A stretch of DNA of 64,000 bases from Lachnospiraceae bacterium (GTDB lineage Bacteria; Bacillota; Clostridia; Lachnospirales; Lachnospiraceae): assembly GCA_019421365.1 (NCBI GenBank), contig JAHZFJ010000022.1, positions 1 to 64,000 of the forward strand, written 5' to 3'. Positions 17,523 through 25,386 of this stretch are shown in pieces. The notes beneath the pieces were generated by a model that searched no databases, was not told the origin of the DNA, and saw only the letters and a program-made list of their open reading frames with translations. Within the stretch, counting starts at the first letter, position 1. Every line of letters starts with the position of its first letter. A program made the position numbers and the translations under genes.

Positions 17523-18422
17523 TTGAAACAATTCAAGCGTATCTATATAGAAATAACGAATATATGTAACCTATCCTGTAGCTTCTGCCCAAAGTCCACT
17601 AGAGCGCATACTTACATGTCGACAGAAAACTTTGAACATATCCTAACAGAAATATCCCCTTACACTGATTATGTTTATCTTCATGTAAAAGGGGAACCTC
17701 TGTTACATGAAAAGCTACAGGATATTTTATCGTTATGCGAAAAGTACCACATGCATGCCAATATAACTACAAACGGAACACTAATTCCAAAGAAAAAAGA
17801 AATCCTATATCATGCAGCCGCTTTGCGACAAGTGAATATATCTCTTCATAGCTTTGAACACGAAGAGGAATTATCATTAACTAACAAAATATCACCTTCT
17901 ATATTTGAGGAGCTTTATAACTATATAAATCCTATATTAGACTATGCTAAGTACATGAGCACACATACTAAGGCCATAACAGCATTACGTCTTTGGAATT
18001 TAGAAGGAGAATGCTCTAATTCAGTCACTCATGAGAAAAACCGTTATGTCCTCTCTCTTTTAGAACAATCTTTTGGCCTTACCATTGAACCTGAGAATAT
18101 AACAAGGGGTATAAAATTAATGGATCGTGTCTTTTTAAACCAAGATAAGAGATTTGAATGGCCTAATCTCAATATACCTGAGTTAAGTACCAAAGGGTTT
18201 TGTTATGGTTTAGGTACGCAGGCAGCTATATTAGTAGATGGAACTGTCGTACCATGTTGTCTAGATAATGAAGGCGACATTGCACTGGGTAATATCTTCT
18301 CGGAATCTTTTTCTTCTATTATTAATGGTAAACGAGCACAAGACATGTTACTTGGATTTAAGAACATGGTTGTAGTAGAGGAACTTTGTAAACGCTGTGG
18401 ATATCGACATCGTTTCACTTAG
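17523..18422 (+). CDS. Radical SAM/SPASM-type protein
   Basis: Iron-sulfur enzyme that cleaves S-adenosylmethionine to make a radical. The CxxxCxxC cluster is in CNLSCSFCPKS near residues 14-24. A KGEPLLH motif and the TTNGTL block support a radical-SAM barrel. A C-terminal cluster of cysteines (CYGLG..., VPCCLDNEG, ELCKRCG) matches a SPASM-like auxiliary-cluster region. The substrate is unknown. Translation starts at TTG directly after the TSCPD stop with no clear ribosome site of its own, implying coupling. The next in-frame Met would remove the catalytic cysteines. No precursor peptide gene is obvious nearby, so peptide maturation is only one option. Confidence 0.88.
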   Translation: MKQFKRIYIEITNICNLSCSFCPKSTRAHTYMSTENFEHILTEISPYTDYVYLHVKGEPLLHEKLQDILSLCEKYHMHANITTNGTLIPKKKEILYHAAALRQVNISLHSFEHEEELSLTNKISPSIFEELYNYINPILDYAKYMSTHTKAITALRLWNLEGECSNSVTHEKNRYVLSLLEQSFGLTIEPENITRGIKLMDRVFLNQDKRFEWPNLNIPELSTKGFCYGLGTQAAILVDGTVVPCCLDNEGDIALGNIFSESFSSIINGKRAQDMLLGFKNMVVVEELCKRCGYRHRFT

Positions 18423-18456
18423 GTTGATGGCATCAATGTGAGCATCTTCAACCTAA
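18421..18456 (+). terminator. Weak hairpin after the radical-SAM gene
   Basis: AGGTTGATG and CATCTTCAACCT pair with a two-base bulge; the T-run is poor, so termination may be partial and murG could receive read-through. Confidence 0.4.
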
Positions 18457-18541
18457 TTATTAAACATTTATATACAACGGACCATATGTAGGGATTACTA
18501 CAAATTAATTGGCCCAACACAAAGAGGAATGGAGGTTCATT

Positions 18542-19612
18542 ATGAAACGAATTATACTTACTGGTGGTGGTACCGCTGGGCATGTTACACCAAACATCGC
18601 ACTAATTCCAGCTCTAAAAGCTGCTGGATATGATATACAATATATCGGTTCTTATGATGGAATGGAACGCAAACTAATCGAAGATCTTAATATCCCATAT
18701 CACGGTATATCTTCTGGTAAATTAAGACGTTACTTTGATCTTAAGAATTTTAGTGATCCATTCAAAGTAATCAAGGGATACCGTGAGGCTAAAAAGCTTA
18801 TTAAAGATTTAAATCCAGATGTAATCTTTTCTAAAGGTGGATTTGTAACAGTTCCTGTTGTTTTAGCTGCCAAGAAAAGAAAAGTCCCAACAATTATTCA
18901 TGAATCAGATATGACCCCTGGTCTAGCAAATCGTATCTGTATTCCTTCAGCAACTAAAGTATGTGCGAATTTCCCTGAAACACTAAATAATCTTCCTGAA
19001 GGAAAAGCTGTCTTAACAGGTTCTCCTATTCGTAAGGAACTTTTTTCAGGAAACAAATTGAAAGGGCTTGATTTCTGTGGATTCTCTCAGAACAAACCTG
19101 TTATCTTAATTGTAGGCGGAAGTCTTGGTTCTGTCGTTGTGAATGAAGCGGTTCGTAAGATTCTAGATATATTATTAGAACGATTCCAAATCATCCATTT
19201 ATGTGGTAAGGGTAAAGTTGACGAATCTCTATTAAATAAAAAGGGATATGTACAATACGAATATATCAAAGAAGAACTTAGTGACTTATTAGCTTGTGCT
19301 GACATCGTAATATCTCGTGCCGGTGCTAATGCAATCTGTGAATTACTTGCACTTAAAAAGCCAAATATATTAATCCCATTATCAGCCGCTCAAAGTCGCG
19401 GTGACCAAATACTTAATGCTGCTTCCTTTAAGAAGCAAGGATTTAGTTATGTGTTACCTGAAGAAAACTTAAGCAAAGATACTTTGTTACAGGCTGTTAA
19501 TGAAGTATACGAAAATCGCGCTACTTATACATCTACAATGGGCCAGAGCAGCTTGAATGATGCAGTAGCTTCTATTGTTACACTTATAGAAAGTCTAGCT
19601 AAAACAAAATAA
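18542..19612 (+). CDS. murG: Lipid II synthase MurG
   Basis: Transfers GlcNAc from UDP-GlcNAc to lipid I on the inner face of the membrane, completing lipid II for peptidoglycan. The clostridial N-terminal signature GGGTAGHVTPN is present (residues 8-18), followed by FSKGGFVTVPVVLAA, HESDMTPGLANR, a GGSLGS sugar-nucleotide loop, and SRAGANAICELLALKKP with the UDP-binding glutamate. The start at 18542 has GGAGG six bases upstream. At 356 residues it is full length. It lies outside a division/cell-wall cluster, as is common for this form in clostridia. It is flanked by its own terminator. Confidence 0.93.
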   Translation: MKRIILTGGGTAGHVTPNIALIPALKAAGYDIQYIGSYDGMERKLIEDLNIPYHGISSGKLRRYFDLKNFSDPFKVIKGYREAKKLIKDLNPDVIFSKGGFVTVPVVLAAKKRKVPTIIHESDMTPGLANRICIPSATKVCANFPETLNNLPEGKAVLTGSPIRKELFSGNKLKGLDFCGFSQNKPVILIVGGSLGSVVVNEAVRKILDILLERFQIIHLCGKGKVDESLLNKKGYVQYEYIKEELSDLLACADIVISRAGANAICELLALKKPNILIPLSAAQSRGDQILNAASFKKQGFSYVLPEENLSKDTLLQAVNEVYENRATYTSTMGQSSLNDAVASIVTLIESLAKTK

Positions 19613-19677
19613 CAGCAAATTAACTAGTCGAAATTAACACAATAGAAGATACATCATAATTTTCTATTGTTATAAAT

Positions 19678-19721
19678 AAAAGACAAGTTTCTTTACATTC
19701 TTGCAAGAGACTTGTCTTTTT
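19678..19721. terminator. Terminator between murG and HIT gene
   Basis: AGACAAGTTTCTT and AAGAGACTTGTCT form a long stem with flanking A- and T-runs, placed between convergent genes. Confidence 0.85.
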
Positions 19722-19754
19722 ACATAATTGATCTTTTTATACTATTAAGAATTG

Positions 19755-20168
19755 TTACAGATGTTTCTTGATTTTATCACTAAGTTGATCAAGTGGCTCT
19801 CCTTCGTACTTGTCTTCTACCCATTTAACAACCACTTTATCGACTTCGTATCTAGGAATTATATGCATATGAAAATGAAATACAGTTTGACCTGCTGCTT
19901 CACCATTGTTCTGCAATAGATTCAAACCTTCACACTTAAGTTCTGATTTCAATGCCTTTGCAATTCTTGCAGCTACTGGAAGTAATTTTGATGCTACTGT
20001 CTCATCTAGATCAAAAATATTATCCGCATGCTGTTTAGGAATTAAAATTGTGTGCCCCTTTGAAGCTGGTGATATATCCATAAATGCCTTAAAATCATCA
20101 TCTTCATAAATCGTATAAGATGGAATTTCTCCTGATGCTATTTTACAGAAAATACAATTATCCTTCAT
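19755..20168 (-). CDS. HIT family nucleotide hydrolase
   Basis: Histidine-triad protein of the HinT/Hit branch, which hydrolyses AMP-linked or ADP-linked small molecules. The active-site triad is seen in HFHMHIIPRYE near residues 97-107. The N-terminus CIFCKIASGEIPSY has the CxxC pair typical of the branch. The middle block GHTILIPKQHADNIFDLD is also conserved. The 137 residues match. ATG at 20168 follows AGGAAT/GGAGG-like purines. It is monocistronic. The physiological substrate is not known. Confidence 0.94.
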   Translation of the reverse strand: MKDNCIFCKIASGEIPSYTIYEDDDFKAFMDISPASKGHTILIPKQHADNIFDLDETVASKLLPVAARIAKALKSELKCEGLNLLQNNGEAAGQTVFHFHMHIIPRYEVDKVVVKWVEDKYEGEPLDQLSDKIKKHL

Positions 20169-20652
20169 TGCTATTCCTCCGTGTTCTTATAAGTAATATA
20201 TTTAATTATTATTTCGTTTTATTTTTTGTATTCCTAGCTCTAGATATAACTTATCGGGTAAAATCAAATGATGCTTCGCGTCGCTTGATTTCCTTCCGAT
20301 AAGTTACATTATAACTCACACTTTATTAATTTTAAACATTAATTTGTTAAATATACATGCAAATTAATTCAGAAATTGTGTTGTCGAACTAGATTATTTA
20401 TTTACATATTTTGGTAATTACTAGTGTATGCTAATGATTTTTGCATTTAATTCAGCTATTTTTTACTATTGTATCAAATAAAATACACTATTTTAACTCT
20501 TTAGTTCCTCTTATTATGATTTTTTTAGACACAAAAAGCTCTAAAAACATAGTATATATATATATTCAGCTTTTGATTGTCGATTGATGTAAATAAAATT
20601 TAGTTGAAATTCTCACATTATGTTGGTAATATATGTAAAAGAGGTGATGTTT
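20169..20652. other. Long AT-rich leader with hairpin and Spo0A-like boxes
   Basis: About 480 bases between the HIT gene and the histidine kinase contain no convincing gene. They hold the 60-base hairpin described separately, a perfect 0A-box TGTCGAA at 20382-20388, a related TGTCGAT at 20578-20584, and AT-alternating sequence near 20550. The kinase promoter probably lies here. Confidence 0.5.
20247..20306. repeat. 60-base imperfect hairpin, possible dispersed repeat
   Basis: Outer arms TAACTTATCGG (20247-20257) and CCGATAAGTTA (20296-20306) pair perfectly. AAATCAA/TTGATTT and GATGC/GCGTC pair inside around a TTC loop. The left arm plus two bases, read in reverse complement, is ACCCGATAAGTTA, which recurs at 43061-43073. 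Confidence 0.65.
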
Positions 20653-21420
20653 ATGTATAATGATAAGATAACAGCAAGACTTCATCAACTTTGTAATGAA
20701 AATAAAGATTTTGATGAAGCTGTAAAACAAATGGAATCTCAACACCAATTTGTAATTTCTCAAATCACACATGAGATAAGAAACCCGTTAACTTTAATAA
20801 ATAGTACCGTCCAGCTAATTGAATCTCACTATCCTGAAATTGCAGAAAGTAGCCTTTGGGAACAACTCACGGACGACATTAGTGATTTAATTCTTTTATT
20901 AGAAGATGTAACTACTTATAACCATAGCAAAGAGCTTAATTTGGAATCTTCTAATATATATGAGATGCTTCAGAAACTCATCCAAAGTTTTTTAATATAT
21001 ACTGCAAACAATGATATTAAGATTCAACTTAATACTAACGAAAATTCTTTACCTAAATTAGAATCATTTATATGTGATTCTATTAAGTTGAGACAGGCCT
21101 TTACTAATATCATTAAGAATGCTGTAGAAGCAATTGGTGATACTGGAGACATATATATTAATATCCAAGAAGAAAAAAAGAACTTAGCTACGTCAGATAA
21201 TAATACTGACTATATATCCATTTCTTTTAAAAACAATGGAGAACCTATTGATCCTCTTGAGCAATCAAATATATTCAAGCCTTTTATTACACACAAACCA
21301 AATGGTACGGGCATGGGGCTTGCAATAACAGATCAAATTATAAATGCTCACGACGGTTTTATAGAATGTCTTTTTGATGATACTTGGACAGAATTTAAGA
21401 TTTTTCTCCCTTTACGTTAA
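20653..21420 (+). CDS. Soluble orphan sensor histidine kinase
   Basis: Cytosolic histidine kinase of 255 residues without membrane segments or a recognisable sensor domain. The phosphoacceptor is His40 in SQITHEIRNPLTLI (HisKA). The ATP domain shows an N box (NIIKNAVEAI), a G1-like NNGEPIDP and a G2 box (NGTGMGLAITDQI). The start at 20653 has GAGGTG six bases upstream; two upstream Met codons are too close to it. No response regulator is nearby. Orphan kinases in clostridia often phosphorylate Spo0A, and a perfect TGTCGAA box lies 270 bases upstream, so a role in sporulation entry is plausible but inferred. Confidence 0.88.
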   Translation: MYNDKITARLHQLCNENKDFDEAVKQMESQHQFVISQITHEIRNPLTLINSTVQLIESHYPEIAESSLWEQLTDDISDLILLLEDVTTYNHSKELNLESSNIYEMLQKLIQSFLIYTANNDIKIQLNTNENSLPKLESFICDSIKLRQAFTNIIKNAVEAIGDTGDIYINIQEEKKNLATSDNNTDYISISFKNNGEPIDPLEQSNIFKPFITHKPNGTGMGLAITDQIINAHDGFIECLFDDTWTEFKIFLPLR

Positions 21421-21469
21421 TAATTGAACCACTACATATTCAAAACAAATACCACAAAAAACACACTTA

Positions 21470-21600
21470 CCAATTGTAAACTCCCAATTCAGTTGGACAT
21501 CCGTTAAGACCATAAGAGTCTATCTAATTAACTCCCAATTAATTAGAAAACAAAGAAACCTCAAAGTACTCCTACTCCCAATTGGTACTTTGAGGTTTTT
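21470..21600 (+). ncRNA. Candidate small RNA with three C-rich loops
   Basis: Three stem-loops follow one another. Hairpin A pairs CCAATT (21470-21475) with AGTTGG (21491-21496). Hairpin B pairs CTAATTAA (21524-21531) with TTAATTAG (21539-21546). Hairpin C is the 14-bp terminator at 21556-21598. Each carries CTCCCAA in or next to its loop; the shared decamer is ACTCCCAATT. C-rich loops in Firmicutes sRNAs pair with ribosome-binding sites. It may instead be the 3' UTR of the kinase mRNA, or act from the - strand, where the loops read TTGGGAG. Confidence 0.5.
21556..21600 (+). terminator. Strong terminator with C-rich loop
   Basis: Perfect 14-bp arms (21556-21569 and 21585-21598) with a 15-base loop and a run of five T on the + strand. 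It also gives a weaker T-rich tail on the - strand, so it may serve both converging genes. Confidence 0.85.
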
Positions 21601-21612
21601 ATCGTCTAAAAA

Positions 21613-22596
21613 CTAAAATTGAAAAACAGCATCAAAATTTCTTAACAACTTAAAGTTTCCTTTTGCAGATAATTCTCCTGTCATAAACGATTTTTGTAAT
21701 GTAGTTCTTCCCTTAACAATGTTCTCCATAATTGCTTGAGTAGTCTTAATTAGCACATCCGCATTCTCCATATTTCCATAATAACAATTAATATTCTCAT
21801 CTTTAATATCAACTACTAAAACCTTATTATTGTCAGCCAAGGTAATTTCAAATGTACCTGAGAATCCCGGCAATGGGTTAAAACTATCTTTAATTTCTTT
21901 AATAAATTTTTCTTCTTTGTTATCCGTGCCTAACATTTCTTTAAACAAACTCGCTAATTCTTCTATATCTTCTTTTTGTTTCTTAACATATGTATCATCT
22001 GATACATACACAGATAGTTGTTCACTCTCTTGTGGAGTTAAATCTATACTTGTATTCCTTAAAACAGTACGATTGATTGCGCTATAACTTGATGGTAAAC
22101 CTTTTTGTTTTTGGCTGATATTACGATAAAGTGCCTCTGCTTTCTTCTCAATAATTACCTTATACGCGGGATTTGTTTCAAATTCAACATGGTCTACCAC
22201 ATAGGCGCATAATCCATCACATGGAATACCGCCAAGTACTTCCCAAGCCTTCACAAGCGATAATTGTGCTTCTCGTTCTCCATAAGTATTAGACATAACA
22301 ATTGGCATCATATAGAGCTTACTAATATGTTCTTTGTCACCATATAACCAACACGAATCAAGAAATTGCTGCATATAGCCTCCAATTCCCCACCATTCTA
22401 AATTAGTTGCTAATATAACTCCATCTGCTTCTTTTAATGTCTTAGGTAACACGGTAATAGAGTTCTTATCTTCGTAGAGATTGTATCTAGTAACCTCAAC
22501 TCTAAGTTCCTCTAACACCTCAATCAATTTATTCATAACATATATTGTCGGATCATCGATTAATCCTCTTCCACCATAGTAAATATTAACTTTCAT
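21613..22596 (-). CDS. Flavodoxin-like oxidoreductase fused to SCP2 domain
   Basis: Two-part protein. Residues 1-180 resemble NADPH-dependent FMN reductase/flavodoxin-fold proteins (MKVNIYYGGRGLIDDPTIYV, ATNLEWWGIGGYMQQFLDSCW). The C-terminal 100 residues resemble an SCP2 sterol-carrier-type domain (FSGTFEITLADNNKVLVVDI and, near the end, RTTLQKSFMTGELSAKGNFK). The start at 22596 matches the flavodoxin fold's first strand but has only a weak ribosome site. An in-frame ATG at 22668 directly follows AAAGGAG and would add a 24-residue hydrophobic extension. Function is unknown; binding of a lipid-like substrate next to a flavin is a reasonable guess. Confidence 0.75.
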   Translation of the reverse strand: MKVNIYYGGRGLIDDPTIYVMNKLIEVLEELRVEVTRYNLYEDKNSITVLPKTLKEADGVILATNLEWWGIGGYMQQFLDSCWLYGDKEHISKLYMMPIVMSNTYGEREAQLSLVKAWEVLGGIPCDGLCAYVVDHVEFETNPAYKVIIEKKAEALYRNISQKQKGLPSSYSAINRTVLRNTSIDLTPQESEQLSVYVSDDTYVKKQKEDIEELASLFKEMLGTDNKEEKFIKEIKDSFNPLPGFSGTFEITLADNNKVLVVDIKDENINCYYGNMENADVLIKTTQAIMENIVKGRTTLQKSFMTGELSAKGNFKLLRNFDAVFQF

Positions 22597-22658
22597 AATT
22601 AACACCCATGCAATCACAAGGTATCCTGTGATACTGCTTAATAAATAGGTTGAAAGAA

Positions 22659-22678
22659 AGCAACGCATGGCTCCTTTC
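22659..22678 (-). promoter_or_regulatory. Conserved leader element, copy 1
   Basis: On the - strand this reads GAAAGGAGCCATGCGTTGCT. It matches the segment at 33630-33649 except for one base. Each copy contains a strong ribosome site followed closely by ATG, in the leader of a gene whose own start has a weak site. Confidence 0.6.
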
Positions 22679-22761
22679 GTAATAGTCAAAACTCTTTCAA
22701 CCCCGTTCTTGTGCATATCTCATATTGGCTTATAATACTGCACCTGTATGAAAAATATCTG

Positions 22762-23823
22762 TTAAATAATATTCTGCTGCTTCTTATTTCTTTCTCCTAA
22801 ATATAAAGCTTGTCCAAGTACTAATCCAGCAAGTAGACCACCGACATGTGCAGCATTATCAATTCCTTGCGAATTTAATCCATTAATAATTGTAATTACA
22901 ACGAAGAATAATAATCGCTGTATGCCAATCTCTTCAAACTCTCTTTTATTAAATAAAACAATTGCTACCATAGCCCCAACTACAGCAAATATTGCACCAG
23001 AAGCCCCAATAGATAACGTGCTACTTTCATCTATCCCATTATATCCTAGGGAAGTAATCGCTGCAACTAATCCCCCAATAAAATACAAAATTATATACCT
23101 AAATCTGCCTATTTTCTTTTCCACTAGCGTACCGATAAAGAATAATACCATCATGTTTCCAAACAAATGGTCCATATCAGCATGAATGAACATATGGGTC
23201 AAAAATCTATAATACTGATGGTCTTTAACAATTGCATCATAACTGATACCACCTTGCTCTATAAAAGCATTATAAAGCTTCCAATCAAAAGACCAATCCA
23301 TTATTATGAATATCACAGTATTAACAAGTAGAATGATACAAGTGACTGCTATAGGAGATAAACTTGTAATTAACTTTGAAAATTGATTTCCTTTAGGCTC
23401 CCTTACATACTTATAATCATTTAAGCCTAGAACCCTTTCAATACTCTCTTTCACATTCAAGAACTCTGGTTTCTGATTTTCAAAGATGACTAGTTGATTC
23501 GTACTTGTATTAACTATCCAATAGGTATCAGAATCCTTAATAAACTCTTTTGCTAAACTGATGTCCTCAGATAGAACTACATGTAATACATTAATATTAC
23601 GATATCCACTATTAATAAAATTCCATTTTACCCGAGACATTCTATTATTATAAACCTCTATTAAATCTTCAGGTAAATCCTCTTTATTGTTAACACACTC
23701 AAACAATGATACAACATAAATACCTTTATCTTTAACCTGACAAAATATTGCCGAATTATGATCATTAACATCCAATTCTGTATAATTACTCTTCTTAAGT
23801 TCTTCAATCAGAAAATTAATCAT
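22762..23823 (-). CDS. Rhomboid family intramembrane protease
   Basis: Membrane serine protease. Residues 1-150 form a soluble N-terminal domain without a recognised name. About six membrane helices follow. Catalytic serine lies in IGASGAIFAVVGA and the partner histidine in AAHVGGLLAGLVLG. The conserved NMMVLFFIGTLVEKKIG segment and an HADMDHLFGN block also fit. The domain layout is like B. subtilis GluP, which lacks this exact N-terminus. ATG at 23823 sits after a purine-rich stretch. Substrates are unknown. It is monocistronic and divergent from cobO. Confidence 0.93.
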   Translation of the reverse strand: MINFLIEELKKSNYTELDVNDHNSAIFCQVKDKGIYVVSLFECVNNKEDLPEDLIEVYNNRMSRVKWNFINSGYRNINVLHVVLSEDISLAKEFIKDSDTYWIVNTSTNQLVIFENQKPEFLNVKESIERVLGLNDYKYVREPKGNQFSKLITSLSPIAVTCIILLVNTVIFIIMDWSFDWKLYNAFIEQGGISYDAIVKDHQYYRFLTHMFIHADMDHLFGNMMVLFFIGTLVEKKIGRFRYIILYFIGGLVAAITSLGYNGIDESSTLSIGASGAIFAVVGAMVAIVLFNKREFEEIGIQRLLFFVVITIINGLNSQGIDNAAHVGGLLAGLVLGQALYLGERNKKQQNII

Positions 23824-24200
23824 GGTTTCACACCCTTTTTTATAAAATATTGAGAGAAATTTAACCTTGTAACCTCGTAACCCTACTTTATTATCATTTA
23901 TCTAACATAATAATTCACCAGCGCCAAGAAAACAAGCCGTATTTTCTTACTATTCTCTTATTTTTCTCTAACTTTTCTATATGTATAAATTTTGTGTAAT
24001 TGCTTATTCTATGTAGTACCATCCATAATGAAGCAAACTTAACATTATATTATGTGTAAATAGTTTCAATCGCACTAAATACATTGACTAACTTTAAAGT
24101 TAGCTCTCTCTTACATTTTTATTAGATACGAGTCAAAACTTAGTCAAAATATAGCTTTTTAGTTATAATATAGTCACAAAATAAGGGAGGAAAGAGAAAA
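23824..24200. other. Divergent promoter region, rhomboid/cobO
   Basis: No gene seen. The region holds a perfect 16-bp palindrome, CTAACTTTAAAGTTAG at 24088-24103, and the cobO promoter annotated separately. The palindrome may be an operator for either divergent gene. Confidence 0.5.
24141..24169 (+). promoter_or_regulatory. Likely sigma-A promoter of cobO
   Basis: TAGTCA (24141-24146), a 17-base spacer and a perfect TATAAT (24164-24169) lie 32 bases before the start codon. Confidence 0.65.
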
Positions 24201-24725
24201 ATGACAGGATACATTCACATATATTGTGGAGATGGAAAAGGTAAAACGACTGCGGCCCTAGGTCTGGCTTTACGTGCTGCAGGGGCTAACAAAAGAGTAT
24301 TGCTCACAAGATTTATGAAGACCAATTCATCTAGTGAATTGTCCTCTCTATCTCTACATCCTAACATTAAAGTAATACCAACCTCTAAGGTATTTGGTTA
24401 CTACTATAGTCTTAACGATGATGAAAAAGAACAAGCCTATGACTATTATAGCACTTTATTAAAAGAAGCATGCAAAAAGGCCATAGATGAAAACTATGAC
24501 CTTTTAATTCTTGATGAAGTTACTTATGCATATTCTTATCATTTTATAGACTGTGACTACTTAATGAGTTTCCTACGTGCAAAGCCAGAACAATTAGAAG
24601 TTGTTATAACCGGCAAACATCCGGCTCCTGAATTGCTTGATGTAGCTGATTATATATCAGATATTAAGAAAGTTCGCCATCCATATGATAAAGGAGTATT
24701 ACCTCGAGAAGGTATTGAACTTTAA
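24201..24725 (+). CDS. cobO: Corrinoid adenosyltransferase, CobO/BtuR type
   Basis: Transfers adenosyl from ATP to the cobalt of cob(I)alamin or its precursors. The P-loop is YCGDGKGKTTAALGLALRAAG (near residues 8-28), Walker B is LLILDEVTYAY, and VVITGKHPAPELLDVADYISD is the family's C-terminal block. The 174 residues match CobO/BtuR. The ribosome site is GGGAGG. No other cobalamin gene is in the window, so it may serve salvage. It overlaps the convergent yfcE by four bases, with no terminator between them. Confidence 0.93.
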   Translation: MTGYIHIYCGDGKGKTTAALGLALRAAGANKRVLLTRFMKTNSSSELSSLSLHPNIKVIPTSKVFGYYYSLNDDEKEQAYDYYSTLLKEACKKAIDENYDLLILDEVTYAYSYHFIDCDYLMSFLRAKPEQLEVVITGKHPAPELLDVADYISDIKKVRHPYDKGVLPREGIEL

Positions 24726-25264
24726 ACCATTAACGATTTAATTTCTTTCCCTTCTAGATTCTTAATTGTATATGTTGCATTCTCATACACCATGTAGCTA
24801 TGTTCATTCCCATTCTTAGGAATTGAGACAGACCCTGGATTTAGGTATATATAGCCTTCACATTCTTCTAACGCTTGTACATGGGTATGTCCATGCAGTA
24901 GAATATCTCCCTTTTTTAATTTAGGTAGATTCTCTTTATTGAATACATGCCCATGAGTAACAAAAACCATACGATTATCTAAGTATAAAATCATAGAATC
25001 GGATAATACCGAAAACTCTAATACCATTTGATCCACTTCTGCTTCGCAATTTCCTCTGACACATAAGATTTCGTCTTTACAATCATTTAATAGTTGAATT
25101 ACACCTTTAGGATTATAACCCTTTGGTAGATCATTTCTAGGGCCATGATATAGAATATCTCCTAATAGTATCAACTTATCTGCTTTTTCTTCCCTATATC
25201 TCTCTAATAACTTTTCACAATAATATTCTGAACCATGAATATCTGATGCAATAATTAATTTCAT
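24722..25264 (-). CDS. YfcE-type metallophosphodiesterase
   Basis: Two-metal phosphodiesterase of the YfcE/MJ0936 branch, usually active on small phosphodiesters. The metal motifs are in order: DIHGS (residues 8-12), GDILYHGP, RGNCE, THGH and HGHTH, then NPGSVSIPKNG. Length 180 matches. The start at 25264 follows AAGAAGGG-type purines. The natural substrate is unknown. It is directly downstream of the restriction gene on the - strand with a 122-base gap and no clear terminator, so some read-through from there is possible. Confidence 0.92.
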   Translation of the reverse strand: MKLIIASDIHGSEYYCEKLLERYREEKADKLILLGDILYHGPRNDLPKGYNPKGVIQLLNDCKDEILCVRGNCEAEVDQMVLEFSVLSDSMILYLDNRMVFVTHGHVFNKENLPKLKKGDILLHGHTHVQALEECEGYIYLNPGSVSIPKNGNEHSYMVYENATYTIKNLEGKEIKSLMV

Positions 25265-25386
25265 ATAGAAACCCTTCTTTCAATTTTAATATAGATTGGA
25301 ATCGAGTGTCAAAATCCTTTATATATTTTAATTCGTCTTTTGCCAAACTCTTTATAACGCCATAATCATACCTATATCTTTAGCCA

